From contig CANHXV010000003.1 in assembly GCA_947464665.1 (NCBI GenBank), positions 1 through 34,779 of the forward strand: a stretch of DNA of 34,779 nucleotides, written 5' to 3'. This stretch comes from Comamonadaceae bacterium (GTDB lineage: Bacteria > Pseudomonadota > Gammaproteobacteria > Burkholderiales > Burkholderiaceae_C). Below are positions 33,828-34,779 of the stretch, one piece after another. Every line of letters starts with the position of its first letter. Position 1 is the first letter of the stretch. The notes under the pieces were generated by a model, which searched no databases, was not told where the DNA came from, and saw only the letters and a list, made by a program, of their open reading frames with translations. The position numbers were made by a program, and so were the translations under genes.

Positions 33828-34779
33828 TCAACGAACACAGTAATAGCTAAATTCTTTGCCTGGAAACTCAGCGACTGACCTCACAGGTGAAGGATTGCGC
33901 AAATCGGGTGCCATGACCATGTTGTTGGCCATGGCCCACAATTTGCCGCGAGCGCAAGTGACACCACCATTCCAATCACCCACGTTGGACAAATACTCAT
34001 ATTCATCTTCTGTAGGCAATCTGGCCTTCATGGCTTTGCAGGCCATTTCAGCAGACTTTGGTGATGGCGCACTTCCAACCCCTGTTCCAGGCGCTCCCAC
34101 CAATTCCAATTGCTGATTTCCTATTTTTAACTTTGAAGGAAATTGTGTTCTTTGAAATGTTTCAAAAATGTCAAGTCCAATATTTTGCATGACATGCTCA
34201 GGAAGACCTTGAGCTTGAAAGTGATAAGTGTGGCCACAAGCCAAATCAATGTGTACCGTGACCAGCAAATCACCTTTGCAACTTGGCGCATAAGAATAGG
34301 TGCCATAAGCTACGCCAGACAAGCCTCGAATCAGAAAAGGGTCCCATTCCGAGGGCGACAAAGGCGAGCGTTTCTGGCGCATCAATTCGTTCAATGGACT
34401 GGGATTGAAAAAAGCAAAACGGCGAGTTTGGGGATTTCGCTCCCGGTACACCTTGTCTAGGGAGGCTTTAAGCGTTCCAGCCAAAAAAATGTCCATGCCA
34501 GGACTGCTGCCCGCAACAGATTTTTGTTGGTTCAGTTGGTCGTCCATGGCGTTGAGCAGGGCCACCATGTTGCGCGAATCAACGCCTTCCCGGAGGAGCC
34601 CTCTGACAGTTTGCGTCAGTTCTGCCATTTGCTCACGTTTGGTGCGGCCATAGGCATCGTGGTACTGACACAGGTCTTTGCCTCGAACAAAAGGAATTTG
34701 AGGCCAAATATTGACGATGGCGTGTTCTTGGGCAAGGTCAGAAACCTTGATTTTGGTCAAATCGCTTTTAGGCTGCGCA
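33828..34779 (-). CDS. Probable secreted protein with FGE/SUMF1-like C-terminal end (5' end cut by window)
   Basis: The reading frame is open to the right edge of the window, so the true start lies outside. The first visible residues, AQPKSDLTKIKVSD, look like the region just after a signal-peptide cut. About 316 residues are visible. The first 235 match nothing I recognise; they include an AFFNPSPLNELMRQKR segment and a cysteine-bearing sheet-like part (PSCKGDLLVTVHIDLACGH). The last 75 resemble the end of the formylglycine-generating-enzyme (C-type-lectin-like) fold: ACKAMKARLPTEDEYEYLS, NGGVTCARGKLWAMANN, then VRSVAEF and SYYCVR. The usual upstream part of an FGE domain is not evident, so catalysis is doubtful. 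A DUF1840 gene follows. Confidence 0.65.
   Translation of the reverse strand, partial: AQPKSDLTKIKVSDLAQEHAIVNIWPQIPFVRGKDLCQYHDAYGRTKREQMAELTQTVRGLLREGVDSRNMVALLNAMDDQLNQQKSVAGSSPGMDIFLAGTLKASLDKVYRERNPQTRRFAFFNPSPLNELMRQKRSPLSPSEWDPFLIRGLSGVAYGTYSYAPSCKGDLLVTVHIDLACGHTYHFQAQGLPEHVMQNIGLDIFETFQRTQFPSKLKIGNQQLELVGAPGTGVGSAPSPKSAEMACKAMKARLPTEDEYEYLSNVGDWNGGVTCARGKLWAMANNMVMAPDLRNPSPVRSVAEFPGKEFSYYCVR

Noticed and set aside
1..34779. CRISPR arrays, insertion sequences, phage genes, toxin-antitoxin pairs, restriction or defence genes
   Set aside because: No repeat-spacer pattern, transposase motif, integrase, attachment repeat next to the tRNA, or defence-type domain was seen; all major frames are housekeeping or transport genes.

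Overview
The window is a dense, ordinary-looking chromosomal segment of a Gram-negative betaproteobacterium. It is most likely a member of the Burkholderiales, and the gene families look closest to freshwater Comamonadaceae (Limnohabitans/Rhodoferax-like). This rests on recalled family resemblance of SMC, LigA, Icd, the DUF1840 protein and the small protein before RNase G, not on a database search. G+C looks near 50 percent by eye, low for Comamonadaceae. Nearly all of the sequence codes for protein, gaps are mostly under 150 bases, and no stretch of 300 bases lacks a gene. I see no insertion sequence, phage gene, CRISPR array or rRNA.

Layout. 1-2000 (minus): a family 5 (peptide-type) ABC-transporter binding protein followed by the start of its permease. 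2223-3434 (minus): a stand-alone branched-chain amino-acid-type binding lipoprotein with its own terminator. 3550-5520 (minus): pepA-holC. 5544-10363 (plus): lptF-lptG, then a CbiX-type chelatase, a CysB-type regulator and a methionine-type aminotransferase, which gives a sulfur flavour. 10360-17645 (minus): smc-zipA-ligA-def, for chromosome organisation, division, DNA sealing and N-terminal deformylation. 17781-23203 (plus): dapC-dapE-prmB and an ABC-F ATPase, closed by a bidirectional terminator. 23292-27986 (minus, read from the right): tolB-pal-cpoB, a YeeE/YedE membrane protein, tcdA and tRNA-Lys(TTT). 28047-29843 (plus): msbA. 29845-32927 (minus): icd, a small conserved protein, rng. 33006-33494 (plus): a secreted DUF192 protein. 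33521-34779 (minus): an incomplete protein with a formylglycine-generating-enzyme-like C-terminal end, then a DUF1840 protein.

How the genes fit together. Much of the window serves the envelope: LptF/LptG and MsbA move lipopolysaccharide, TolB-Pal-CpoB tie the outer membrane to division, ZipA anchors the division ring, and DapC/DapE supply diaminopimelate for peptidoglycan and lysine. The rest is core information processing (SMC, LigA, HolC, RNase G, PrmB, TcdA, peptide deformylase, tRNA-Lys) and central metabolism (Icd).

I found no convincing undescribed system. The items most worth a second look are the FGE-like gene cut by the right edge, the small protein coupled to rng, a tol-pal cluster without tolQRA, a dapC-dapE pair without dapD, the YeeE/YedE gene attached to the tol-pal operon, and a possible leaderless promoter at dapC.
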